Source: Populus alba
Taxonomy: Eukaryota; Streptophyta; Magnoliopsida; Malpighiales; Salicaceae
Reading direction: 5' to 3'
Assembly: GCF_005239225.2 (NCBI RefSeq)
Contig: NC_133300.1
Span: forward strand, 4,865,875 to 4,929,874
DNA length: 64,000 bases
The position numbers and the translations under genes are program-made. The notes beneath the pieces were generated by a model. It was not told where the DNA came from. It was given only the letters and a program-made list of their open reading frames with translations, and made no database searches. This document shows, in pieces, positions 23,001 to 34,105 of the stretch. Position 1 is the first letter of the stretch. The number at the start of each line of letters is the position of its first letter.

Positions 23001-26000
23001 CAGATGACAATTCTCCGAGTAAAAGGTATAGCCTCTCTCCAAAAGTTGACCTAAGCTGATTAGGTTCTGTTTTATGGCTGGGACATAATAGACATCGGCG
23101 ATGTAGCTGGAATCGCCATTCTTCATCTTGACTGGGATGTTGCCTTTACCTTTGAATGGAACCTTTGTGGTATCTCCAAAAGTAACTAGACCTTGCTTGG
23201 TCTCATCTAGATTACTAAATAACTCTCGGTAGCCGCACATGTGATTGCTGGCTCCAGTATCTAGATACCATATGTCCTCCTTTTTCTTATCAAGTCCTTG
23301 TTGGACAAGAAATGCAGTTTCTTCTCTGTCATCCTTCTCTACATAGTTGGCTTGCTCACGTATCTCCAACGGAGCTTTTCTTCTGCATTCAGTGCTATAG
23401 TGCCCAAATTGATTGCAGCTATAACATTTGATATTTCTCTTGTCACGGTTATTATAACCGCCTCCTCTTCCTCTGGGAGTGAATGCTTGTTGGCCTCGGC
23501 CTCCTCTGGTGGTGTTTCTGCCACCTCTTCCTCTAAAACTTGTATTCCAAGAACCTCTTCCTTGGAATCTCTGAAATCCACCTCTGGATTGTTGACTTCC
23601 TGCTTGAGTGGTGTAGCCACTTGATGAAGTCTCCCCTTGCTCATATCTGTCCTTGAGGGACAACTTTGCTTGTAAGGCATGCTCAATTGCCTTATCTCCA
23701 TTTCGCTTTACGATCTTCTGCTCATGAGCTTGCAAGGAACTCATAAGCTCATCAACTGTCAACTTGTCCACATCTTTGGATTCTTCAATTGCGACAACAA
23801 CAAAATCAAATTTTGGATCTAGGGATCTCAAAATTTTCTCAGTAATTCGAGCATCGATGATGGCTTCTCCATTTCTCCTCATCTGGTTGACTATCACCAT
23901 AATCCTTGTGTGATAATCAGAAATAGACTCCGAGGACTTCATTTGCAATAACTCAAATTCACCTCGCAAAGATTGAAGACGAATCTTCTTGATTCTGTCA
24001 GCACCTTTGTATTTCTGTTGGAGAGCCTCCCATATATCATGTGATGTTTCAGCGGAAGCTATGATCTCGAATGTATCTTCATCAAGACCTTGGTAGATGA
24101 TGGTCTTGGCTTTGTTGTCCTTCTTTCTGTTGACTTTTAAGGCTTGCTTCTGAGCCTCTTGTAAAGCATCTTCTCTTTCTTTGGACTCTGGTTCATCATA
24201 ACCAGTTTGTACAATATCCAAACACTCTTGTGACCCAAGGAATGCCTTCAATCTGATGCACCAACTATCATAGTTGTCTTTGGTCAGCTTTGGAATGAGT
24301 GTATGTGTACCTTCTGTAGTCATTTTGCTCTTTTAATGACTATATCGCCTTCTGGGAGCCGAATTTGACCAAACGGACACTGTATATCGATCCGGAATGG
24401 TCCAAATAGTAGGGAACCGGTCTGACTTTGTTGAAATCGGGTCAGAAAATGGGTGAACCGGTCCAAAAACCAATTCTGTACGGCGGGCGGTTCACTGGGT
24501 TGAACCGGGAATATTCTGTGGAATATTCGGGGGAATATTCTCTCGCTCGGCTCGGCTGGAACACGGCTCGGCTCGGCTCGGAGTACGGACCGGCTGGAGG
24601 CTCGGCTGGACTCGGCTTGTGGCTCGGCTAGGGCTCGGCGTAAGCGGCTCGGCGCGGCTCCAATATGGCGCGCGTGGACGTCAGTCGTCGTCTTCCTATG
24701 GGCGCGTGGGATGCGCGTGGGCTAACTGGCTGAATATTCAGGCGGCGCGTGTGGGCTACCCCGAACTCCGATTTGGCTGATTTTTGCGGCAGTGAGTTCG
24801 TCTTGATGAGCTCTACACTTTGGAATGATCAAAACTTGTTTTTGACAATTTTGAAAATTCGGATATACCCCAAAACTCTTCTGTTTTCCGATGAACGGGG
24901 CTCTGATACCAATTGTTGGTGGGAGGAACCACTGGTGGTGGCTTTGAAACACTGAGAGGGGATAAAACACACTGGTTTTATTACACAAAACCGAAGCTTA
25001 CAATTACAACACAAAAGCTTAACAATTACACGCCCTCTCTCTCTCTCTTTCTCTTTCTAGTGTTTCTCTCAATTCTCTCCACACAAATAAACACAAGCTG
25101 GGCACTCTATTTATAGACAAAATCAGAATACGAAAATCTACTGTTCCAGGTGTGAAGGCGGCTGTTGACCGGCGGTGTGAAGGCGGCTGGCGGCTGCGGC
25201 TGGTGGCTGGCGGCTGGTCGGTGGTCGGTGGCTGGTGGCTGGTTGCCTTCCTTGACTGGAACCTTCTGGATTGAGTTTAATTATTCAACACGCACATCTG
25301 TAAGGGATTGAATACTTATTAGCTTCTCCCTTTGATGCAATTGGTAAAATCATGAAAGCAACAAAGACGAAAAGAGTTTAATTTGAAAAAAAGGAAGATA
25401 GAAAGGCATACCTTTAGTGTGCTGAAGGTAGCATTCAGTTTCAGAAGATTCACAAGTTAGATTGGACCAAGACATAGTAAGAACATAATTTTCTGCATGC
25501 AACATACTATGTGGAATTCCATAAATGTTGTACATCTTGGTACAAGATAACAAATCAGAGTCACTGATGGTGGTACTTGATTCAACGGCATAAACTTCAT
25601 GGTTAAAAGTACTCAGACATGGGATTTTATGTGTGAGCACAGACCACCTCTCACTAGAAAGTGAACAGTTGAACAAGGTCCAATCATACGGCCGATCCTT
25701 CTGAATTTGAAAGTGAGAATCCCCTAAACTGAAGTTTAAACGTTGCCTTAGAAAGCAACCTTGAGGATCCCTTGCATAAATAAGTCGATGTCTATAGTCA
25801 ATTCTTTCGACGTGGAGACTCAATCCAGTTGGCAGCTTAAGCAGTGTGTTGTTGTCCTCCGAGCAGGATAGATCAAAACCACAGTGGCCTGGTTGTTTTT
25901 CCATGATGCGGAAAGGAAATCGGATGTTAGGGCCACGGTTTCCACATGATCCTGTGCAGTTCAAGCTTGCTCCATGGCCTGCAAGGAAGACAATGAAAAA

Positions 26001-26048
26001 GTAGAACAAACACGTAACCATTTCTGATGAATAATTCATCATCTCCAC
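19905..26048 (-). CDS. LRK10L-type receptor-like kinase, type 2, copy A (exon 2 split by Copia)
   Basis: Exon 1 is 25412-26048 (signal peptide, GUB_WAK/ATL21-like ectodomain with CGNRGPNIRFPFR). Exon 2 is a 27-nt mini-exon now in two parts (25291-25297 and 21123-21147). Exon 3 is 19905-21022 (membrane segment and kinase). Without the insertion the frame would give 593 residues. The kinase has GQGAYG, VAVK, HFDIKP (non-RD), DFG and APE, all intact. A 4.1-kb Copia with target duplication CGCAC lies 7 nt into exon 2, so the normal exon is destroyed. Exons 1 and 3 remain open and join in frame if exon 2 is skipped. The kinase is nearly identical to copy B at 55035; the ectodomain differs at about a fifth of residues. 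Whether it is expressed cannot be told. Confidence 0.85.
21148..21524 (-). repeat. 3' LTR of Copia element 2
   Basis: 377 bp, TGTTGG to TTCAACA. It contains a CT-rich microsatellite, a TATTTATAG box-like site and GC-rich GGCGGCTG repeats. The polypurine tract AAAGGGGAG lies beside it. Confidence 0.95.
21573..24323 (-). CDS. Gag-protease-integrase polyprotein of Copia element 2 (RT truncated)
   Basis: A 916-codon uninterrupted frame. The gag domain starts MTTEGTHTLIPKLTKDNYD and ends in a Gly/Arg-rich stretch and the zinc knuckle CYSCNQFGHYSTEC. The protease site is WYLDTGASNHM. Integrase has HLRLGH...CESCVLSKHH (HHCC) and the catalytic residues in HTDVCGP, SDQGGEY and NGVAERKNR. After the Ser/Pro-rich linker only a scrap of RT remains (KKAIGVKRVYKTK then LVDKGYKQREGNED, stop), with at least one further internal loss. 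A complete Copia polyprotein of this kind would run several hundred residues further. The start ATG at 24323 is the first in frame. Confidence 0.92.
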   Translation of the reverse strand: MTTEGTHTLIPKLTKDNYDSWCIRLKAFLGSQECLDIVQTGYDEPESKEREDALQEAQKQALKVNRKKDNKAKTIIYQGLDEDTFEIIASAETSHDIWEALQQKYKGADRIKKIRLQSLRGEFELLQMKSSESISDYHTRIMVIVNQMRRNGEAIIDARITEKILRSLDPKFDFVVVAIEESKDVDKLTVDELMSSLQAHEQKIVKRNGDKAIEHALQAKLSLKDRYEQGETSSSGYTTQAGSQQSRGGFQRFQGRGSWNTSFRGRGGRNTTRGGRGQQAFTPRGRGGGYNNRDKRNIKCYSCNQFGHYSTECRRKAPLEIREQANYVEKDDREETAFLVQQGLDKKKEDIWYLDTGASNHMCGYRELFSNLDETKQGLVTFGDTTKVPFKGKGNIPVKMKNGDSSYIADVYYVPAIKQNLISLGQLLERGYTFYSENCHLAIRDNNWRLMAYVKMSKNRMFPLNIQYDATRCLSAITNSEEWLWHLRLGHLNFTSLKMLASKKMVKGLPHIDHPDEVCESCVLSKHHRSSFAKEVNWRAKRPLELVHTDVCGPIAPMSTGQNRYFLTFTDDFSRKTWIYFLKRKSEVFNCFKDFKAIVEKQTGYTIRTVRSDQGGEYTANDFEAFCTQQGIKHQTTPAYTPQLNGVAERKNRTILDMARSLLKAKKLPKQYWAEAVSCAVYLLNRCPTRSLQGITPEEAWSGHKPSVTHLRVFGCVAYAKIPDARRRKLDDKSEKCIFVGYGERRMGYRLYNPITKKVITSRDVIFEEDKSWAWNGDQEAVKWITTDLILEGEEVPTVLVEEPIVPVAEPQSPVFIPAAEPQSPVHRFPVFNRRNTPGASSSTPPSASSSEGPRKMRNLEELYDTTQVIEDTTLFCFHADKDPPEKKKAIGVKRVYKTKAKLVDKGYKQREGNED
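24914..25290 (-). repeat. 5' LTR of Copia element 2
   Basis: 377 bp, matching 21148-21524 without a visible difference. The primer-binding site lies 2 nt inside, at 24900-24911. Confidence 0.95.
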
Positions 26049-28173
26049 ACTCCTACGATTTTATCTGCATGTGCTGATATAGTTTTGACCTTTCAGAAAA
26101 CTCATGAAGTCCTTAGATGGGCGTCCTTGCATGATAATTTATTTACTCCATCGATCTAGTGTGATGCTCGTCCCTTTGACATTCCTCCACTCACAAACAT
26201 GTGGGATCCAATTATTCCGTTTTATTTAGATGTGAGGGAGCAAGCATTGCACTAAATACACGATAATAATTAGGGGTGAGCATTATTTCAAACGGTTTGG
26301 TTTGGATAAAAAAAAATATATAACCGAAGTTTTTTAAAACAAAAATATTTAGTTCAAACGGTTTGGTTTGGATAAAAAAATATATAACAGAACCAATTTT
26401 TGTTAATTGTTTTTTGAATTGAATCAAATAAAAGAACCAAATTAATTGGTGTTTGTTTGTTTGTTTTTGAGTTAATGGACCTTTAATTGAGCAATTTTGA
26501 CAAGTTTTAGGGGCACTTGTTTACACCGCCTCATTATATTTTAAAAAAAAAAGTATTTTTTTTTTAAATTAAGTTTTTGTGTTTCTAGATTGTTTTAATG
26601 TGCTAATATTATGAATAAATTTTAAAAAAATATAAAAAATATGTTGATACATTAATTTCTAAGTAAAAAACACTTTGAAAAACAATCACTACCACAATGC
26701 CAAACACTACCTAATTTAATGAGTTTTGAGCTTATAACAAACCTTTAGTTTCTAATAAGTTTTTTTTTTTATTTGGTTTGGATTGATTTTTAAAAAAGAT
26801 TTAAAATTAAAACTCAACTGAAACGTTTTTAATTTTTCTAACAACAAAAAAAATTCAAAATTCAAAAAACTGTTTGGTTAATTTTGGGTCAATTTCTATG
26901 ATTAATGTTCTCATCCCTAATAATAATAATCTCTCTATTTACATAGTATTCACATTGTATATGGTAATATGTTTAATTTGGAAACCTAGAATTAGCAAAA
27001 AAAAGCTAGATTCTATCATATGAATTTTAATTGCATTATCGCAATTATGCAAAAAGATTGTTTTTTTTTTTTTTGTCAAATTAGTAGAGTAAATATAAAA
27101 ATTTAAAGGAATAACACCGTTTGAGAAAGATTTAACAAAACAATTTACTTTCAACTTGTCACGCTTCAAAAGCATAATATTTACTAAATATCGTTATTCC
27201 AACACATGGCAAGTAGTTGTCCTTCTTTAGAATAGCGACATTTAGTAAATGTTGTTATTCTGAAGCATGACAATATGAAACTCCAATTTACTGGTCGACC
27301 GGTTTGATTCAGTTATATTAACTGGTTGATTGTTTCACACAAAACGATAATTTTATAATTTTGTTTCTTCCAAATATGTTTTATGAGTTAAAATATACAT
27401 CTCTATCCAATTTGTAGACTAAAAAAAAATCTAAAAAGTTACTGTAATTGGGCTTATGATAATGAGTGATTCTAGGTAGTCAGATGTGAGTTTACCATAA
27501 CTAAATAAGGATCTACTCCAAACAAATTACATGGATGGTTGTATTTATGGACTAGTGAGACATGTCTAGACCCAAGAGGAGGTCTAGTTATGCCAGACCA
27601 GAATAACAACTCAAAAAGGCCATAACTTTTGATTTGATTGTTGCATCGTGCTCAAAGTTTTATAGGATTTTTTGGTGGACATTTTACCTAGAGTAACTTT
27701 ACTGTGCTACGTGAACCATTAGATTTTTGGACATAAAAAATCTCACCAAGGACACTTGATTTTGATAATTTTGTAATTTTTCTTGTTATTTTCGAAACCG
27801 GTCAGCTAGTGTCACTAACCATTATGAACCGGTTGATCGGTTGAGCATGAAAACTATCTTGTCATGCTTTAGAAGCATAATTGCTTAAGAAACGCGACAT
27901 CTACTAAATATCGCTATTCTGAAGTGTGACAACTATTTTGTCGTGCTTTAGAATAGCGACATTTAATAAATATCATGTTTTTAAAGGGCAATAAGGTGAA
28001 GTGTGCTATTTCACAAATTGTTTTTGCTTTTGTGTCATTTCATCATTTATTTTAATTTGTGTGTTAATTTCCTAATTTATCCTATGCCAAAAAGGACTTG
28101 GAGTTGTGATGGATGCAAAATTCTCAACAAGAAATAACTAAGAAGCGTATAATTCATCGTCATTGACACGAGG
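26049..28173. repeat. 5' flank of type 2 copy A, duplicated at 57115-59060
   Basis: AT-rich DNA upstream of the gene, largely collinear with the 5' flank of copy B (both contain GGATCCAATTATTCCG, the phrase CACGATAATAATTAGGGG and several hairpin motifs around GCGACATTTAGTAAATGTCG). This shows that the gene was duplicated together with at least 2 kb of upstream sequence. No coding region recognised. Confidence 0.75.
27229..27261. repeat. Near-palindromic hairpin motif (one of several)
   Basis: A 33-bp inverted repeat with arms of 16 nt around a central base; the two mismatches become G-U pairs in RNA. Related copies lie near 27161-27195, 27895-27925, 27950-27990, 58065-58160 and 58768-58865. 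Confidence 0.7.
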
Positions 28174-28552
28174 GTGGTCCAACATGGTAAGAGGAAAATT
28201 TCAGCGTCAGGCAATTACCCTTCTCTGTAAAGGATTATACTGGTCAATTTGGATAGCGCGCAACCACATGATCTTTGACAACAAAACTCCAGACTGGGAT
28301 GTGATTTTTGACCTCACCTTTCATCAGTTGGCCTTTTGGTTGAAGTCCTTTGTTAAAAATTTCAGCTATACAGGCTCTGATCTTTATAGGAATCCTGAAT
28401 GTATCATGAACTGGACTAACTAGTCAGGTCTATAGATTCTTTGTTTTCTTAATGTTTTTTAATTCCCCATGTAATCTTCCTTAGCAGCCCTCATCTCGTT
28501 AATGGAGGCGTTTTATTTATAATATTCTCGATTACTATATATAAAAAAAAAA
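28174..28552 (+). mobile_element. 5'-truncated LINE, 3' end with poly-A tail
   Basis: The frame 28163-28423 ends with a segment typical of the zf-RVT C-terminus of plant L1-type LINEs (GLYWSIWIARNHMIFDN...). A 3' UTR with the phrase CGTTAATGGAGGCG follows, then a short A-run at about 28542-28552. The flank homologous to 59040 is interrupted here, so this is an insertion. No clear target duplication was found. Confidence 0.65.
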
Positions 28553-30640
28553 CCATTTTGTTCGGTCAATTTTAGCTCAATGTTTAGAAATATTCAAGAT
28601 AATCGGGTTACTATGCTCACCTCTAGCAAGAATCGGGTTAATATGCTCACCTCTAGCAATAATCTCTCTGTTGACATAGCATTCACAGCTAATATGAATA
28701 GGCATATGGTAACATGTTGAATTTGGAAATCTAGAACAGGCAGAAAAACTAGATTCTATTAAATGAATTTTAATTAAATGGTCGCCCTCTTAATGCTTAT
28801 GCCAGAAGGGACTAGGAGTCATGATGGATGCGAAATTCTCAACATGTATATTTGAATGCATTATATTTAAATTGTGTTATTAATTCTTTTCTTCATAAAA
28901 AGCTACATACCATTAACAAGAGAAAAGGAAACAGAAATCTAAATTTGTTTGCTGGGTCTATGCTCTAATTAGGTTTGGTTATGTGTGCTTCTATTAATTT
29001 CTCTAAATTCTATATATGTATTGGCCAGGAAAAAAAATATCACACTGCATAAATTTATTTTAGAGAATAACATATATATTTGAATTTGTTAGGACAACTT
29101 GACTAGTGCAACAAGACAAAAAAAGAAGAAGAAAAAAGAAAAAGAAAGATAGTTGGCCGAGATAAAAGGAAAAGGAACTAAAAAACGCAACTTCGTTATA
29201 CCAAAAAGAATGCTAGAAAAATACTTTCTCATCGTCAATGTAAAAAAAGGAGGAATCCAAACGCATATACAAGTTCCAAATCGGCTATTATGAAAAATTA
29301 CATTATTTATGTACCCAAAATCCAAATCAATTATAACAATAACTAAAACTGCATAATGTTTTACTGTACAAGTTTACAGTGAAATAATGAGTTGTCTTCT
29401 TCTTCTTTTTTTTTTATATATTTTTTTTGTTTTTTAACTTGTTTTTTTTTCTTTTTTCTTTGTTTTTTTTAAGCTGTTTCTTTTCTTTGTTTTTCTTTTT
29501 AATGAATGCTTTTTTTTTAATTTTTTTTTGTTAATGGTAAATTCTTTTCTATTTAGTTATCAAATTTTTATGATACAAATTCCGAGTTTAATGGGTTAAC
29601 CCATATTTTTTTTCTGGTTTTTCTTTTTAATTAATTTTTTTGAGTGCAGCCCACATTGAAATGCTTAGCTATCTTTTTTTTACTGCTTTGTTTTTTTAAG
29701 CTATTTTTTTTCTTTTGCTTTTTTCTTTGTTTTTTTTTTAAGCTGTTTTGTTTTCTTTGTTTTTTTTAATGAATTTTTTTGTTTAATTTTTTTTTTTGTT
29801 AATGTTAATTTTTTTTCTATTTAGTTATCAAACTTTCATTACATGGGTTCCGGGTTTGACGAGTTAACCTGGATTTTTTTTTTCTGATTTTTCTTTTTTA
29901 ATTAATTTTTTCATTTAATTTAGTTTGTTAATGTTAATTTTTTTTATTTAATTATCAAAATTTCATGACACGGATTCCGGGTTTGACGGGTTAACCCATC
30001 TAATTCTGGGTTAACCCGTAATTTTTTTTTCCTAATCAGTTATCAAACTTTCATGACACGAATTTCAGATTTGACGGGTTAACCTGGTTAGAAGGGTTAA
30101 CCCAGTTAATTCAGATTTTTTTTCTTTTTCTTCATTAGTTTTTTTCCTATTTAATTAATGTTAAAAGAATCAAGCAAATGAATAAATTGAGTGATTATTA
30201 CCAATGAGAATTATTGATAATTTATATGAAATTACCAGAATTATGTAAAAGACTGCTTCAACTTTTTTAACCTGGTTGCTTTGTCTCAACTAGTCGGCCG
30301 GTTGAATTAATTTCTAGAAATCAGTTTACTTTCAGCATTTTAACTATCTTTCCCTTACAACCGAAGGAAGCATATCTTAGAATATCTCATGGATTTGGAC
30401 TGGATTGGGTGTTTTGGTTTTTGATGAGATGCTCCAAGAAAAATATCAGGCTCGCTGGATGTCGTTGTTTGTGGTATTGACAGTTGATGACTTTTCTTTT
30501 TTTTACTTTTCAAAGTTAATGATTCTGACATTTCGAAGGTGGTGGGAAATTATCTTCGTCTGTGAAGTAGTGTTGAATGCTGGATCAATAACTCACTGTC
30601 TGCTTTGCTACTATTCCTATCCGATGACTCTGACATTTCA
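28553..30640. repeat. AT-rich repeats, including T-rich GGGTTAACCC units
   Basis: At 28780-28850 a piece of the sequence near 28080 is repeated. From about 29400 to 30170 there are degenerate units of T-rich sequence, the phrase TTTAGTTATCAAA, TCATGACACGGATTCCGGG-like text and a GGGTTAACCC palindrome. The same family recurs at 44240-46000. No gene seen. Confidence 0.6.
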
Positions 30641-30802
30641 AAGGACGACCAGGTAGGGGTGTTCTCCTTCACCTTTCATTGCATTATCGGTAGCTTCCAC
30701 TCCGAAATTCAATAGTTTTTGTTGGAGAAAAAAGAAAAGGAAAAAAGAAGAACAGTTTGTGCAAAAATTGCGTATACACTGTGTATCACTTCAGCCTTCC
30801 CC

Positions 30803-33449
30803 ATGTTTAGAGGAATGAACGTCCTTTTTGCTTGCTACATAGCTTTTCTTTTACAGCTATTTGTCTTCCAAACTTGCCATTCTAGGAACTTCACTGCTCA
30901 TTGTGCTCCTTCTTCATGCGGCAATATCCAAAACATAAGCTTCCCTTTCAGACTACACACTGATCCACAAAGCTGCGGAAACAATAATTATACTCTGATT
31001 TGCGAGAACAATATTTCTACAGTATTATATTTGTATTCAGGTAAATACTACGTGCAGGCAATCAACTACGATAACTTCACAATCCGAGTGGTAGATGCTG
31101 GTGTACAAGATAATTGCTGCTCCATCCCTCGTTATTCTTTGGCACCTGATGACTTCAGTGACGGAGATCCATACACATCGTATAACTACAAGCTGGTGCC
31201 GCTATCACTGCCTATGGTTTTCATGAGCTGTGAAAATACGGTGAATTCTCCTCTTTATGTGGACACGGCTCCGTACGGCCTTAATTACGGATCAGTAAAT
31301 TATTCCAACTCTTCTCATTCGAATTATGTGACTCTTGGGGGCATGAATGCCTCGGATTTGATGGAACTGTGCACCATAGACAAAATATATTTGCTTCCAA
31401 AGAAGAACTACACAGACAATTACTCCTTTGAAGAAATACACAGTGACCTGGCATATGGGTTTGAGCTTTCATGGTACAACATCTACTGTGGAAAATGCAG
31501 AAGTGGTTGCTACCTCGACAGTGCAGACCGTCGTCGGTGCTTTGGTATGTAACACTTGATGATTAAGTTGCATCACTTTGATTCATAAGACCATATATAA
31601 CTTGTGATTTGAGGTGGTTTCATATATTTTCTCTGGCTTACTTTTCAATTTTTCATTTTTTCGGGCATTAGCACAATATTGCACTGTCCCCAGATCGATA
31701 TTCATGTACAAATTCCGTGCATCCATTACCTGTGAATTCTACTATAGTGGACTGATCATGAGATTCATTCATGTTAATATTGTAAAATATTCTGACTATA
31801 ATGTGGTTGAAGGTAGTTGGACAGATTCATTGGTCTTTTGCAATTTCAGGATTGACACAGTGAACCGTTTGGTTCATCTTAACTTGACCATGGATACACA
31901 TTAATTAGTTCGAGTCACATTATTAATTAAATTGTGTGTGCTCTTATCTATTTTCTTTCGCATTTACTGTTGCGTATACCATTAGAACTCTTTTTAAACC
32001 TAAATTCTCGACAGATTCTGGTGAAAGCTACTGGAAAAGACTACTCTTCGCAGTGGGAGGTGCGAATTCTCTATCTGCATCTCACCTTGTTTGTGTATTC
32101 TTAAGTGTTTCTTCAAACGACATGTTTGTGAAATAAGGATAGTTGTTTCTTGAATAGTAATTGTAATTTTGTTCACCATTTTCTGCAGTTTCCCTCCTCT
32201 ATATATCCGTTTTATTTGGTAAGAGATTCCTTCATTTCTTTAGTTTCGCAACAAATTTATAGTGGAGACAACAAATAAGATCACAAAACTTGATTGTTTT
32301 CTGGAAATTTCCTACACAGCACTATTTCATGGTCTAAAAGTTGTTTGTGGGACTCCATGTGTGATTATATTTTTGATCTACAAATGGCGAAGGAGACATT
32401 TATCAGTATACGATACAGTTGAACAATTTCTCCAGGGTCAGAATAACCTTATGCCAGTAAGGTATTCCTACTCAGATATCAAGAAGATTACTAGAGGTTT
32501 CAAGGAGAAATTGGGTGAAGGAGGCTTTGGTACAGTTTACAAAGGAAAGCTTCGCAGCGGGCGTTTTGCAGCAGTAAAATTGTTGGGAAAATCAAAAGCT
32601 AATGGACAGGATTTCATAAATGAAGTTGCTACCATAGGAAGGATTCACCATACTAATGTGGTGCAGCTAATCGGTTTTTGCGCCGAAGGATCAAAGCGAG
32701 CTCTTGTATATGATTTCATGGCTAATGGATCTCTTGATAGACACTTGTTTTCTCGAGAAGGATCTATCTCTTTAAGCTGGCAAAAACTGCATCAGATTTC
32801 CCTTGGAGTGGCTCGTGGTATCGACTATCTTCATTTAGGTTGTGACATGCAAATACTTCATTTTGATATCAAACCTCACAACATTCTTCTCGACGAAAAT
32901 TTCACTCCAAAAGTTTCTGACTTCGGGCTCGCTAGGTTGTACCCAACGAATGGCAGCATAACATCTCTTACTGCAGCAAGAGGCACCATAGGATACATGG
33001 CTCCTGAATTGTTCTACAAAAACATTGGACGTGTCTCCTATAAAGCTGATGTTTATAGCTTCGGAATGCTGCTATTGGAAATGGCAGGCAAAAGGAAAAA
33101 TGTAAACGCGTTGGCAGAAAATTCAAGTCAAATCTACTGGCCATATTGGGTTCATGACCAAGTATCTGATGGAAAGGCCATAGAAATCGGAGACGATGCT
33201 ACGGAGGAAGAACGTAAGATCGTCAAGAAGATGATTATGGTTGGATTGTGGTGTATACAAATGAAACCCATGGATCGACCTACAATGAAGAATGTCGTAG
33301 AGATGCTTGAAGGAGATTTGGAAAACTTGCAATTGCCTCCTAAGCCTGTCTTCAGTCTAGACGTGACGCCACCAAACATTGAAGGAGAGTCATCATCGTT
33401 GTCAGGTGATTCTACCGAATCAACCAGTTTGGTTGAAAATGCATACTGA
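30803..33449 (+). CDS. LRK10L-type receptor-like kinase, type 1, copy 3 (4 exons)
   Basis: Exons 30803-31544, 32015-32059, 32189-32218 and 32263-33449, all phase 1, give 667 residues. There is a signal peptide and a GUB_WAK ectodomain ([12 protein letters not shown]), with the C-terminal module ending in [14 protein letters not shown]. Compared with copy 1, about 17 residues are deleted between YNYK and PMVFMSC. Mini-exons 2-3 encode a clear hydrophobic run ([19 protein letters not shown]). Exon 4 has a second one ([17 protein letters not shown]) and then the kinase: Lys378, HFD 472-474 (non-RD), DFG 492-494, APE 519-521. The kinase exon differs from copy 1 at only about nine residues. It is head-to-head with the type 2 gene ending at 26048, about 4.75 kb apart. 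It appears intact. Confidence 0.87.
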
Positions 33450-33943
33450 GTGATATGATGTGGAATGCTCTGCTTACATGCAGGGAAAATGATAGAATAA
33501 TGGTGCTTTCGGACTTGGTTATGATGATTTGGTCTGCAAACATTATGATAATTTGAAGTCCTTCCTTTTATCTGATTTGTGTTTAGCTAATTTAGAGTTC
33601 AAGCTGCGGCTTGTTTCTTCGGTGTGGTCTATATAATAATCATACAAAGATGTTCTGTATTGTGTTTAACTATCAGATTACTGTTACAGAAGTATGAAGT
33701 ATGATCCTTATTCTGTATCTAGGCTGACTAGCAGCCCATACCTATACTAATATTATTCAACTCAAAGACTTTTTAAATTCTCTAGATTGTCATCAATTAG
33801 GGTTGTTGATGGTGGTTGATTGTTGAACTGCTGAGAAAAAAAAAAAAACTAAGAGAGGCTAGGGTAAATGCTGTATGTGGCAAGTGGCTAGTGTTGAGAG
33901 ACACAAAGAACATTTATCTTTACACTAACACTCATCTCTCCGG
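33450..33943. other. 3' flank of type 1 copy 3
   Basis: 33450-33690 matches the 3' flank of copy 1. Beyond that homology is lost. No gene seen. Confidence 0.5.
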
Positions 33944-34105
33944 AACACAAAAGGGACTTGCCTCTATTAAGCCAATTAACTAGTTTTTTTAGGTAAAAAA
34001 GATGAAGAAGATGAAAGAGGTGTTCCCTAAAAAAAACTAACACTCATCTTTTTTACCTAAAAAAACTAGTTAATTGGCTTAATAGAGGCAAGTCCCTTTT
34101 GTGTT
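33944..34105. repeat. Perfect 62-bp inverted repeat with 38-nt loop
   Basis: 33944-34005 is the exact reverse complement of 34044-34105. The phrase ACTAACACTCATCT occurs both before the left arm (near 33924) and at the start of the right arm. A weaker echo (ATTAATAGAGGACTTCC) follows at 34113. No transposon termini or open frame were found. Confidence 0.95.

Larger units (their letters stand above)
21148..25290 (-). mobile_element. Recent Copia retrotransposon (element 2) lacking RT/RNase H
   Basis: The 4143-bp element has 377-bp LTRs at 21148-21524 and 24914-25290 that appear identical base for base. The target duplication CGCAC is at 21143-21147 and 25291-25295. A Met-tRNA primer site (24900-24911) and a polypurine tract next to the left LTR place the 5' end at the right, so it reads on the minus strand. 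One long frame encodes gag, protease and integrase, but nearly all of the reverse transcriptase and RNase H are missing. LTR identity implies very recent insertion, so it was probably mobilised by proteins from another copy. Confidence 0.95.

Noticed and set aside
29089..29325. 78-codon minus-strand frame
   Set aside because: A poly-Phe run from a GAA/AAG-rich stretch; no supporting feature.
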